A DNA stretch of 12,977 nucleotides from positions 1 through 12,977 of the forward strand of contig PEXM01000001.1 of NCBI GenBank assembly GCA_002779055.1. The letters run 5' to 3'. The translations under genes and the position numbers were made by a program. This stretch comes from Elusimicrobia bacterium CG08_land_8_20_14_0_20_44_26 (lineage in GTDB: Bacteria > CG03). Numbering within the stretch: the first letter of the stretch is position 1; each line of letters opens with the position of its first letter. The notes beneath the pieces are model-generated. The model was not told the origin of the DNA, ran no database searches, and was given only the letters and a program-made list of their open reading frames with translations. Below are positions 6,778 through 12,977 of the stretch, piece after piece.

Positions 6778-7812
6778 ATGGACACGACACTTATTATAGG
6801 CATTTTGATTGTGATTCTGGCGTTAGCATTTGCATTTTCTAATGGATTTAATGATTCGGCAAATATTGTTGCAACGGTAATCGGGACCCGGGCATTAACA
6901 CCTATGCAGGCGATTATCATGGCAGGCATATTTGAATTTGTGGGCGCATATTTTTTTGGTACAGCGGTTGCACAGACCCTCGGTAAAGGCATAATTAATC
7001 CAAATATAATTATGGGCGACAAATACGGCATAGTAATAATTTTTGCAACGGTTTTAAGCGCTGCCGGCTGGAATACAATCTGCACCATTTTGGGATTCCC
7101 GATATCTGCTTCACATGCCTTGATAGGCGGTTTTGTCGGTGCAGGTATGGTTGCAGGCGGGATGGATATTGTTCAATGGAAAAATGTTTTAATAATAATT
7201 ATCGTTTTAATTCTGTCGCCTGTTATGGGATTTGTAGGTTCATTTGTAGTGACAAAAATTACGTATTTTCTTGCAAGGAATGCAAAGCCGGGAATAAATA
7301 AACTTTTTAGACCGCTTCAAATATTTTCATCTATGGGGTTCGCACTATCTTATGGAACAAATGATGCTCCTAAAACAATGGGTATTATTGTTTTCTCACT
7401 CATTGTCCTTAATTTATACAAACCTCTGGGAAATTCTTTTGTTATACCGCTATGGGTTACAATTGCCAGTTCATTAAGTGTTAGCCTGGGTGTTATTTTC
7501 GGCGGAAAGAGTGTAATAAAAACTATCGGCATGAATATTTTTAGAATAAGGCAAATTCACGGTTTTTGTACTCAGCTGTCCGGTGCGATTGTTATATACT
7601 TCGCCAGTATTTTTGGTATGCCTGTATCTTCCACTCACATAATATCAGGCGGGGTTATGGGAACAGGTGCAGCTGAAAGAGTGAAAGCGGTCAGATGGGA
7701 ACAAGCTGCAAACATATTTACTGTCTGGCTTATAACGATACCGTCAACTGTGATTGTTTCAGCAATAATTTATTTCTTATTGATAAACGGAATAAAATTT
7801 TTAGGTTGGTAA
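6778..7812 (+). CDS. pit: PiT-family inorganic phosphate permease
   Basis: A 344-aa polytopic inner-membrane protein with about ten hydrophobic segments. Both halves carry the inverted-repeat PiT signature: FSNGFNDSANIVATVIGTRA in the N-terminal half (residues 20-39), and YGTNDAPKTMGIIVF mid-protein with FGMPVSSTHIISGGVMG in the C-terminal half (about 278-294). These are the phosphate- and cation-binding elements of low-affinity phosphate transporters that use a H+ or Na+ gradient; divalent metal-phosphate is the form carried by many bacterial members. A sound ribosome-binding site and promoter precede it, and a DUF47 gene follows 16 bases downstream, the standard pairing. The gene looks more A+T-rich than flanking genes, which fits acquisition. 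Transport of an anion other than phosphate cannot be excluded. Confidence 0.92.
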   Translation: MDTTLIIGILIVILALAFAFSNGFNDSANIVATVIGTRALTPMQAIIMAGIFEFVGAYFFGTAVAQTLGKGIINPNIIMGDKYGIVIIFATVLSAAGWNTICTILGFPISASHALIGGFVGAGMVAGGMDIVQWKNVLIIIIVLILSPVMGFVGSFVVTKITYFLARNAKPGINKLFRPLQIFSSMGFALSYGTNDAPKTMGIIVFSLIVLNLYKPLGNSFVIPLWVTIASSLSVSLGVIFGGKSVIKTIGMNIFRIRQIHGFCTQLSGAIVIYFASIFGMPVSSTHIISGGVMGTGAAERVKAVRWEQAANIFTVWLITIPSTVIVSAIIYFLLINGIKFLGW

Positions 7813-7828
7813 AAAAAGGGAGGTTTTT

Positions 7829-8452
7829 ATGGCTGTGCTAGATTTAATAGGAAAACTTTTTCCAAAGAAAAAGGACTTCTTCAAGATGCTGTTGGACCAG
7901 GCGGTGACGATTGAAGCGGGGCTTGCTTTATTTGTTGAGTTTATCAACAATCCGACGGCAGAAAACGGAAAGAAAGTGAACGATGCGGAAGAGGAAGCGG
8001 ATGAGGTGCGAAAGATTCTTGTTGACGAACTCAACCGCTCGTTTGTAACACCTATTGACAGGGAAGATATTTTTGCGTTATCCCGCACTGTGGACGATAT
8101 GATGGATTATGCAAAATCAACCGTTGAAGAGATGACGCTTTTTGAAGTTCAGACAGACAATTATATAAAGAAAATGGCAGAAACGTTGTATAATGCGGCA
8201 AAGGATGTCTCCTATGCGGTTAAACATCTGAAAATCCATCCCGGCGTCTGTGCGGAACACATTGTTCGCGTAAGAAAAGCGGAAAACTTTGTGGAACATC
8301 GGTATCGCGAAGGTTTGGTTGAACTTTTTAAGACGAAAGATGTTATCAAAATTATAAAGACGCGAGAAATTTACAGGCATCTTTCAAATGCTGCCGACCG
8401 CGCCGCAGAAGCAGCGGATATTATTAATGATATTTTGGTAAAAATTACATAG
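7829..8452 (+). CDS. DUF47 family PhoU-like protein, partner of the phosphate permease
   Basis: A 207-aa, all-helical, soluble protein with features of DUF47/PhoU-like regulators: an acidic metal-binding type segment EEEADEVRKIL (54-64), TPIDREDIFALSRTVDDMMDY (74-94), and a C-terminal helix with the conserved LSNAADRAAEAADII pattern. Members of the family are cytoplasmic and are thought to regulate the adjacent PiT transporter, probably through bound metal. It follows the permease by 16 bases with a GGGAGG ribosome-binding site, so both are expected on one transcript. Length is normal and no defect is visible. Its stop codon directly abuts a broken protease gene. Confidence 0.9.
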   Translation: MAVLDLIGKLFPKKKDFFKMLLDQAVTIEAGLALFVEFINNPTAENGKKVNDAEEEADEVRKILVDELNRSFVTPIDREDIFALSRTVDDMMDYAKSTVEEMTLFEVQTDNYIKKMAETLYNAAKDVSYAVKHLKIHPGVCAEHIVRVRKAENFVEHRYREGLVELFKTKDVIKIIKTREIYRHLSNAADRAAEAADIINDILVKIT

Positions 8453-8453
8453 T

Positions 8454-8738
8454 GCTACCGGAAAGGCAACGCTTACTGTGGTTTCGGAAAAAACTTTAGA
8501 AACACTCGGTATAAAAAAAATTGAAGAAATTGAGATTGAACTTGCCGATGGTGGAGTTGCCAAAAGATTCCTCGGCGAAGCAAGAATTATTCTTGATGGC
8601 AAAAGTTTAACAACGAGGGTTATCTTTGGTAATGAAACAGATACACAGGTATTGGGAACAGTTGTGCTTGAAGAACTTGGCCTTGCAGTTGGCCCTGTAA
8701 GAAAGCGACTTATTCCAGTAAAGTATTTATTTATATAA
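8454..8738 (+). pseudogene. 5'-truncated remnant of a clan AA (retropepsin-like) aspartic protease gene
   Basis: The frame gives ATGKATLTVVSEKTLETLGI, then an ELADGG flap-like region, LGTVVLEELGL and the closing PVRKRLIP. This is the pattern of small bacterial retropepsin-like proteases of about 110-120 aa, whose N-terminal part normally has VDTGAxLTVV with the catalytic Asp. Here the N-terminal strands are missing, and at the active site the residue aligned with the Asp is Ala and an extra Lys breaks the TGA triad. The only plausible start is GTG 8478, inside the former motif and without a ribosome-binding site, giving 86 aa with no active site. The frame begins immediately after the DUF47 stop, so the 5' part was probably lost when the pit-DUF47 segment arrived or by deletion. 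An antitoxin-like or otherwise useful leftover protein is unlikely. Confidence 0.65.
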
Positions 8739-8740
8739 AA

Positions 8741-8804
8741 ACCAGAACCGTCCCTGTTTTTCTCTGTTTTTCTGGTCGCGCCCTCCTCGCTCAATAAATT
8801 GAGC
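8741..8804. repeat. Repeat-rich spacer after the phosphate module (possible terminator)
   Basis: ACCAGAA (8741-8747) and TTCTGGT (8770-8776) form an inverted repeat around two exact tandem copies of CTGTTTTTCT (8754-8773). The word GAACCGTCCCTG (8745-8756) resembles REP-type sequences. GCTCAATAAATTGAGC (8789-8804) is a perfect 7-bp stem with a 2-base loop. Any of these could end the pit transcript; the rest of 8739-8892 shows only the ribosome-binding site of the next gene. Confidence 0.4.
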
Positions 8805-8892
8805 AACCACATTTCTCGTCAAAATATCTCTTTTCTATTTCAGGAAAATTTGTTAACATATTTCAAATTGAAAGAAGTGCAGGGGGGATAAT

Positions 8893-9621
8893 ATGGAAAC
8901 ACAAATTGCGGTTCATGGAAGAGAGGCGGGCAAAAAATCCGTCCTTAATCGTCTCAGAAAGGAAAGGAAAATTCCGGCGGTTATATACGGAGCGAAGTAT
9001 AACCCAAAACCCGTGTGGGTTGACGAAAAAGAGATTACTAAAATAATCAGCACCGCAAAGACGTCAATTATTAATCTTATGGAAGACCAGGAAAGTATAA
9101 CGGCGATAATTAAAGATGTTTCATACGATGTGATTTCCGACCGACCCAATCATATAGATTTTATGAAAATAGAAGCCAAAAAAGAACTGGAACTTAAAAT
9201 TCGTGTGGAACTTGCGGGCGAAAGTCCGGGCGTAAAAGCCGGAGGAATTCTTGATTTTATCACAAGAGAAGTCATCATAAGAACCATACCTTCTAAAATT
9301 CCGAAGAATCTCGTGCTTGACATCTCGGGTGTGGAGCTGGGTAACGTGCTCAAGGTCTCGGACATTAAAGTGCCCGAAGGTGTCGCCGTTTTAACTCCTT
9401 CAGATACCATTTGTGTAAGCGTTAAGGCGCCGAGAAAGGAAGAAGAACCTGCACCTTCGGCGGAAGCGGCCGTCGCAGCCCAGGCCGAGCCCGAGGTCGT
9501 AAAGAAGGGTAAGGAAGTCCCGAAGGAAGAGGTCGTTGGCGAAGCCGCTCCTGAGAAAAAACAGGATGAGAAAAAAGCAGATGAGAAAAAAACAAGGGAG
9601 AAAAAAGGAAAGGAGAAATAA
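8893..9621 (+). CDS. rplY: 50S ribosomal protein L25, long Ctc/TL5 type, with charged C-terminal tail
   Basis: The 242-aa protein has the L25 5S-rRNA-binding N-terminal domain (residues 1-92; RKERKIPAVIYGAKYNPKPVW is partly the conserved start, then the HIDFMKI end) and the C-terminal beta domain of the TL5/Ctc type (about 95-180; ELAGESPGVKAGGILD, PSKIPKNLVLDISGVELG). It binds 5S rRNA in the large ribosomal subunit. Residues 181-242 are an Ala/Glu/Lys tail ending in four EKKxx units. GGGGGG about 5 bases upstream serves as ribosome-binding site for ATG 8893. The peptidyl-tRNA hydrolase gene follows 6 bases after the stop, the common ctc-pth arrangement. Upstream of it no convincing promoter was found. 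Confidence 0.93.
   Translation: METQIAVHGREAGKKSVLNRLRKERKIPAVIYGAKYNPKPVWVDEKEITKIISTAKTSIINLMEDQESITAIIKDVSYDVISDRPNHIDFMKIEAKKELELKIRVELAGESPGVKAGGILDFITREVIIRTIPSKIPKNLVLDISGVELGNVLKVSDIKVPEGVAVLTPSDTICVSVKAPRKEEEPAPSAEAAVAAQAEPEVVKKGKEVPKEEVVGEAAPEKKQDEKKADEKKTREKKGKEK
9553..9618 (+). repeat. 15-bp tandem repeat encoding the EKKxx tail of L25
   Basis: Four head-to-tail 15-base units beginning GAGAAAAAA (9553, 9568, 9583, 9598), plus a partial fifth GAGAAA, encode EKKQD-EKKAD-EKKTR-EKKGK-EK. The period is a multiple of three, so copy-number change would preserve the frame. The A runs of six to seven could slip. The last unit contains AAGGAG (9611-9616), which probably serves as the ribosome-binding site of pth. 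Confidence 0.85.
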
Positions 9622-9627
9622 AACGGA

Positions 9628-10191
9628 ATGCTTGCCGTTTTCGGACTCGGTAATCCCCGGCAATACGGCGGAACGCGGCACAATATAGGCAGTTTTACGG
9701 TGGGTCTGTTGAAGGGGAGTGCGGTTCTCAAAAAAAAGGGAAAATATTGCGATGTGTTTCTGGTCGGCCGGCGCGCTGCTTTTATCAGAGGAAAAACATA
9801 TATGAATGATTCGGGGCTGGCTTTTGAAGAGGCGCGCGAGATGCTTGAAGTAAGTCCTGTGGATATACTTGTCGTCTGCGACGACTTCAACATACCTTTG
9901 GGAAGAGTGCGATACAGAATTTCAGGTTCATCCGGCGGTCACAGGGGTCTTCAGTCCGTCATTGATTGTGCGCAAACGCAGGACTTCCCGCGTCTCAGAA
10001 TAGGCATCGGTTTCCCCCGCGATGAAAATGTTGCCCCGAAAGATTGGGTTCTCAGCGAATTTACTTCATCTCGCGGAGAACTTCACGCGGTTAAGAAAGT
10101 TTCACGGGCGGCGGCAGATTACATCGCAGACCATATACGCGCGGCGGGATGGCCTCCCGAAAATGAGAGTTTTTGTGTTCAGGATATTTAG
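9628..10191 (+). CDS. pth: Peptidyl-tRNA hydrolase
   Basis: The 187-aa cytoplasmic enzyme releases tRNA from peptidyl-tRNAs dropped by ribosomes. Family landmarks: FGLGNP (5-10), TRHNIG (16-21) with catalytic H18, TYMNDSG (57-63) with N60, the CDDFNIPLG segment (84-92) with D85 at the position of the catalytic Asp, and GGHRGL (103-108). The last is GGHNGL in E. coli; here the substrate-contacting Asn (N114 in E. coli) is Arg106. Non-Asn residues occur at this site in other lineages, so activity is still expected. It follows rplY by 6 bases in the same operon, and its 3' end overlaps the next gene by 29 bases. Confidence 0.93.
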   Translation: MLAVFGLGNPRQYGGTRHNIGSFTVGLLKGSAVLKKKGKYCDVFLVGRRAAFIRGKTYMNDSGLAFEEAREMLEVSPVDILVVCDDFNIPLGRVRYRISGSSGGHRGLQSVIDCAQTQDFPRLRIGIGFPRDENVAPKDWVLSEFTSSRGELHAVKKVSRAAADYIADHIRAAGWPPENESFCVQDI

Positions 10192-10753
10192 AAAAAAAGT
10201 TATAACGGGTTTTATTATTCTGTCCCCGATTGCCATAACTCTCTATATTTTTTACATTATCCTACGCATAATTCAGAGTTTTGTTAATCCCATAATTAGA
10301 ATTCCGTTTTTTTCGGAGTGGCCTGTCTCGGCGGGCTATGCGATGAGTTTTATTATCGCTGTGTTAATGCTATGGATTCTCGGTGTTATCGCTTCAAATA
10401 TCATAGGCGCGGCATTTTTAGGGTTTTTAGAAAAGATATTTATGAAAGCCCCTGTGCTTAATAGAATCTATCTTATAATGAAGCAGATTGTGGAAGTCCT
10501 CGCGAAAAAGAAAACGGCTTTTAAAAAAGTGGTGCGCATTGATTATCCGAGGAAAGGCATCAAAACCATTGCATTTATAACGGGCGAAACGGATATTGAC
10601 GGTGTCAAATATTATTATCTGTTTGTGCCGACCTCGCCGAACCCCACAAGCGGCTTCTTCTGCATGGTCCCGGTAGCGGATGTGGAAGAAATTGGAATGG
10701 ACGTGGAAACGGCTATGAAGATGATTATTTCGGGAGGTATGATAAACAGGTAA
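10163..10753 (+). CDS. DUF502 family inner-membrane protein
   Basis: A 196-aa protein with two hydrophobic segments (about 14-37 and 57-85) and the DUF502 landmarks: TGFIILSPIAITLYI near the N-terminus, APVLNRIYLIMKQI (96-109), the FVPTSPNPTSGFF block (154-166) and a C-terminal MIISGG. The family's function is unknown; the plant relative LCV-type proteins are membrane-associated. ATG 10163 was preferred because it starts right at the conserved N-terminal region, although it lies inside the end of pth; an ATG at 10022 in the same frame would add 47 unrelated residues over pth coding sequence. The 29-base overlap means it is read together with pth. The promoter of the pil genes lies just after its stop. 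Confidence 0.85.
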   Translation: MRVFVFRIFRKKVITGFIILSPIAITLYIFYIILRIIQSFVNPIIRIPFFSEWPVSAGYAMSFIIAVLMLWILGVIASNIIGAAFLGFLEKIFMKAPVLNRIYLIMKQIVEVLAKKKTAFKKVVRIDYPRKGIKTIAFITGETDIDGVKYYYLFVPTSPNPTSGFFCMVPVADVEEIGMDVETAMKMIISGGMINR

Positions 10754-10761
10754 TGAAAAAT

Positions 10762-10789
10762 TTGACAGGTCTGGATTATATGGTATAAT
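10762..10789 (+). promoter_or_regulatory. Consensus sigma-70 promoter of the pilMNO operon
   Basis: TTGACA (10762-10767) and TATAAT (10784-10789) are both perfect, separated by 16 bases. Transcription is predicted at about 10796-10797, which is the A of the pilM start codon, 7 bases after the -10. Together with the absence of a Shine-Dalgarno sequence this suggests a leaderless transcript. Confidence 0.8.
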
Positions 10790-10796
10790 AAATATT

Positions 10797-11942
10797 ATGC
10801 CGATCGATTTTAAATCTTTATTGAGCAGTATTACCGCAATTCATAAAGGCGGCGATATTATAGGCGTTGACATAGGCAGGTCTTCCGTTAAAATAGCTAA
10901 AATTAAAAGATCGGGTAGTTCGCTTATTTTCACGAACGGCGGCATAATACCGATTCCCGTAGCAGCCAATCCTTCCGCTGAAATGACTCCTGAGGAATAT
11001 GACGGCATTGCAAGAAGCGTCAGGCAATTTCTTTCTTCCAAAGGCATAAAATCCGGCGTCGCCGCGACTTCCGTAATGGGGAATTCCGTTATTGTCAGAT
11101 ATGTGAAATTTCCGAAGATGTCTCACGATGAACTCGCAAAAAGCTTAAGATTTGAAGCGGAAGAATTTATTCCGTTTGACATAACGGACGTTTATCTTTC
11201 CGTTGAATTGGTGAGAGATGTGGAAGAAGAAGGCCAGCCGAAAATGGAGGCGATTCTTGTCGCCGCCAAGAAGGACATTGTTGACGGAAAGATAGAAATT
11301 CTGAAGAGCATGGGTTTAGATCCTCTGATAATAGATGTGGACGGATTCTGCGTAAATAACCTTTACGAATACTGCCATCCCGAGTGTGCGGAACAAAATA
11401 TAATGCTCCTGAATATCGGCGCGCAGATGACGACGCTTCTTATTTCCGACGGCGGTGTGGTGCGTGTCGTCAGGGATATTCCCTTCGGCGGGAATATGCT
11501 TACAAATCTTGTTATGAACACTTTTGCCTGCGATTTTTCCCAGGCAGAAGCGCTTAAAAAACAGCACGGCATTGTTCCTTCCGCAGAATTGGAAACACTG
11601 TCGGATGCGGAAACCGCCGAACAAGTTACAACCTCTCTTATTCAGGCGATAGACGAACAACTGCATACGGAAATCCAGAGGTCTATTGATTACTTCAACA
11701 CCATTTCCGCCTCGGCCGAAGAAATAAGCAAAATCGTTCTGACGGGCGGCGGCGCGCGTCTCAAAAATCTGGATAAATATCTGAACCGCCAGATGGATAT
11801 ACCCGTTGAAGTGTTTAACCCTTTGGAATTTATCCAGCACGGCGACGATGAGGAACTGGTCAATAACGCAAGCGCCTTTTCCGTGGCAATCGGCCTCGCG
11901 TTAAGGAAAGCCGGCGATTCAAACGCAATAAGGGCAGTTTAA
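10797..11942 (+). CDS. pilM: Type IV pilus assembly ATPase-like protein PilM
   Basis: A 381-aa actin-like fold protein of the cytoplasmic side of the type IV pilus platform; it binds ATP and the N-terminal tail of PilN. The actin-type nucleotide motifs are visible: phosphate-1 IGVDIGRSSVKIAKI (22-36), phosphate-2 LNIGAQMTTLLI (205-216) and the adenosine motif LTGGGARLKNLDKYL (315-329). A long Glu/Asp-rich stretch with YFNTISASAE near 297-306 matches the family. The start at 10797 lacks a ribosome-binding site but is the only ATG that covers the motif, and lies at the predicted transcript start. It ends in TAATG shared with pilN, so they are translationally coupled. The pilin-retraction or secretion relatives (GspL, SecA-like) fit less well. 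Confidence 0.92.
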   Translation: MPIDFKSLLSSITAIHKGGDIIGVDIGRSSVKIAKIKRSGSSLIFTNGGIIPIPVAANPSAEMTPEEYDGIARSVRQFLSSKGIKSGVAATSVMGNSVIVRYVKFPKMSHDELAKSLRFEAEEFIPFDITDVYLSVELVRDVEEEGQPKMEAILVAAKKDIVDGKIEILKSMGLDPLIIDVDGFCVNNLYEYCHPECAEQNIMLLNIGAQMTTLLISDGGVVRVVRDIPFGGNMLTNLVMNTFACDFSQAEALKKQHGIVPSAELETLSDAETAEQVTTSLIQAIDEQLHTEIQRSIDYFNTISASAEEISKIVLTGGGARLKNLDKYLNRQMDIPVEVFNPLEFIQHGDDEELVNNASAFSVAIGLALRKAGDSNAIRAV

Positions 11943-12514
11943 TGGTTCGTATAAATCTGCTCCCTCAGGAAATTGAGAAGAAAGCTATTGCCAAAAGGCG
12001 CATGCTATTAGCTGTTGCCTTAGGTTGCGTCGTTCTCGTTATATTTTTAGGAATTTATCTTCTGAGGGTGGCGAAAATCAAAGCGCTTAAAATTGATTTG
12101 AAAAATATAACCGCCGAATTGGCAAAATACGATGCCGACCTTCAGAAAATTAAAGAAATAGAAAGCGAAAAAGCGAAACTTGAAAACAAACTTTCCGTTA
12201 TCAACGAGCTCATTGCCTCCAGAATTGATTACCCGAAACTGATGGAGGTGCTGACGATGCCTGAAGTTTTGCCCGCAAATGTCAGGTTAATGACTTTATC
12301 AGCAGTGAGCGCCGGCAGCGTGATTAAACTTTCCTTCAGCATTGAAGCGGCCGATAATTACGCCGTGGCTGATTTTCTGAGCAACCTTGAAAAGTCCCCG
12401 TCGTTTACTGAAATCAAAGTCGCCGGTTTTTCAGCCGCTTCCTCCGGTTCGCTAACCACGCTGAGGACAATGGCGGTAAACTGCGATTACATTCCCAAGA
12501 GGGATAAATTATAA
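11942..12514 (+). CDS. pilN: Type IV pilus inner-membrane protein PilN
   Basis: The 190-aa protein starts with the INLLP motif (4-8) that docks into PilM, followed by one transmembrane segment (about 21-41), a periplasmic coiled coil (about 45-90) and a compact ferredoxin-like C-terminal domain. It pairs with PilO to form the alignment platform between inner and outer membrane. Length is typical. It overlaps pilM by one base at its start (TAATG) and pilO by one base at its end (TAATG). Confidence 0.9.
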   Translation: MVRINLLPQEIEKKAIAKRRMLLAVALGCVVLVIFLGIYLLRVAKIKALKIDLKNITAELAKYDADLQKIKEIESEKAKLENKLSVINELIASRIDYPKLMEVLTMPEVLPANVRLMTLSAVSAGSVIKLSFSIEAADNYAVADFLSNLEKSPSFTEIKVAGFSAASSGSLTTLRTMAVNCDYIPKRDKL

Positions 12515-12977
12515 TGGCCGCCGCGAAACCCATTCCGAAAGAGCAGAAAATCGTTTTAGGCATTATCGCGGCGGTGGGTCTATTTATGTTTGTAAAGAAA
12601 GCTTATCTGCCACAGGGAAAGGAAATAGGGAAACTGAAAACAGAAATCGCAGAAACCAATAAAAAAATAGAGGATATCAATAGAAAAGTGGCGAAGATGA
12701 AGGAAATAAAGGCGAACTTTGAAATTCTTAAACTGAAAGTAATCGAGGCCGAAAAACAGCTCCCTAAATCGGAGGAACTGCCGGAACTTATCAGAAGCAT
12801 CACCAAACTCGGAGAAAAGCATGGTATCAGTATTGATAATTTTATGATAGGGTCGATAATGCCCCAAAAATATCACCAGGAGCACACTTATAATTTTAAC
12901 ATTCAATCGTCTTATCACAATCTTGCGCAGTTTTTCGTGGATGTATGCCAGAAAGAAAGGATTATGACGGTGAAAGA
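12514..12977 (+). CDS. pilO: Type IV pilus inner-membrane protein PilO (3' end beyond the window)
   Basis: An open frame from ATG 12514, sharing TAATG with the pilN stop, reads to the last base, giving 154 codons. It has a short cytoplasmic head (MAAAKPIPKEQK), one transmembrane segment (about 13-26), a lysine/glutamate-rich coiled coil (about 33-85) and the start of a ferredoxin-like domain (ELIRSITKLGEKHGISIDNF). Position after pilN and this architecture identify PilO, partner of PilN. PilP and PilQ would be expected downstream. Confidence 0.88.
   Translation, partial: MAAAKPIPKEQKIVLGIIAAVGLFMFVKKAYLPQGKEIGKLKTEIAETNKKIEDINRKVAKMKEIKANFEILKLKVIEAEKQLPKSEELPELIRSITKLGEKHGISIDNFMIGSIMPQKYHQEHTYNFNIQSSYHNLAQFFVDVCQKERIMTVK

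Noticed and set aside
8384..8812. Minus-strand open frame opposite the DUF47 end and protease remnant
   Set aside because: No motif, and it runs through the repeat-rich spacer; looks like a chance frame.
9150..9893. Minus-strand open frame of 247 aa opposite rplY and pth
   Set aside because: Ser/Phe-rich product created by the antisense of the Lys/Glu/Ala tail of L25; the + strand has two well-conserved genes.
10753..10788. Eleven-codon frame starting at TAATG after DUF502
   Set aside because: Spans the pil promoter itself, so its sequence is explained by the -35 and -10 boxes.
1..12977. CRISPR arrays, tRNA or rRNA genes
   Set aside because: No regularly spaced repeats, no tRNA-like cloverleaf and no rRNA segments were seen on either strand.

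Overview
This 13 kb window looks like a piece of chromosome from an uncultivated, probably anaerobic, diderm bacterium of moderate G+C. PilM, PilN and PilO of the type IV pilus inner-membrane platform point to a diderm. The short hairpin repeats between genes and the fermentation-type carbamoyl-transfer cluster are typical of candidate-phylum genomes such as the Omnitrophota/Elusimicrobiota. That placement is an impression only; no rRNA or other strong marker is present.

Region 1 (1-4675, + strand) is a compact operon: DUF2877 protein (AllH/YlbF type), FdrA (AllF type), an unrecognised phosphoribosyltransferase-like protein, and DUF1116 protein (AllG/YlbE type). The three All-type proteins are the relatives of the E. 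coli oxamate carbamoyltransferase, which releases carbamoyl phosphate and oxamate from oxalurate. The extra phosphoribosyltransferase-like gene overlaps fdrA by 4 bases, is not part of the E. coli locus, and is the best candidate here for something undescribed. It also shows signs of a frameshift near its 3' end, beyond which a protein-like reading frame runs into the allG start.

Region 2 (4676-6777) has a 292-base convergent spacer full of hairpins and a CCCCTTTT-type repeat, then a stand-alone AMP-forming acyl-CoA ligase on the minus strand, then a spacer of about 300 bases. That spacer holds a miniature-element-like structure (10-bp direct repeats around short inverted repeats) directly next to a good sigma-70 promoter.

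Region 3 (6778-8892) is a phosphate module: a PiT-family permease plus a DUF47/PhoU-like partner. It is followed by the 5'-truncated remnant of a retropepsin-like aspartic protease gene and a repeat-rich spacer. The permease gene looks more A+T-rich than its neighbours, and the whole module sits between repeat-derived sequence, which suggests acquisition as a unit.

Region 4 (8893-12977) is housekeeping and pilus: ribosomal protein L25 (with a Lys/Glu tail built from a 15-bp tandem repeat), peptidyl-tRNA hydrolase, a DUF502 membrane protein, then pilM-pilN-pilO, with pilO cut by the window edge. A near-perfect TTGACA/TATAAT promoter lies directly before pilM and places the predicted transcript start at its ATG, so the pil operon mRNA may be leaderless. 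pilM/pilN and pilN/pilO are joined by TAATG stop-start overlaps.
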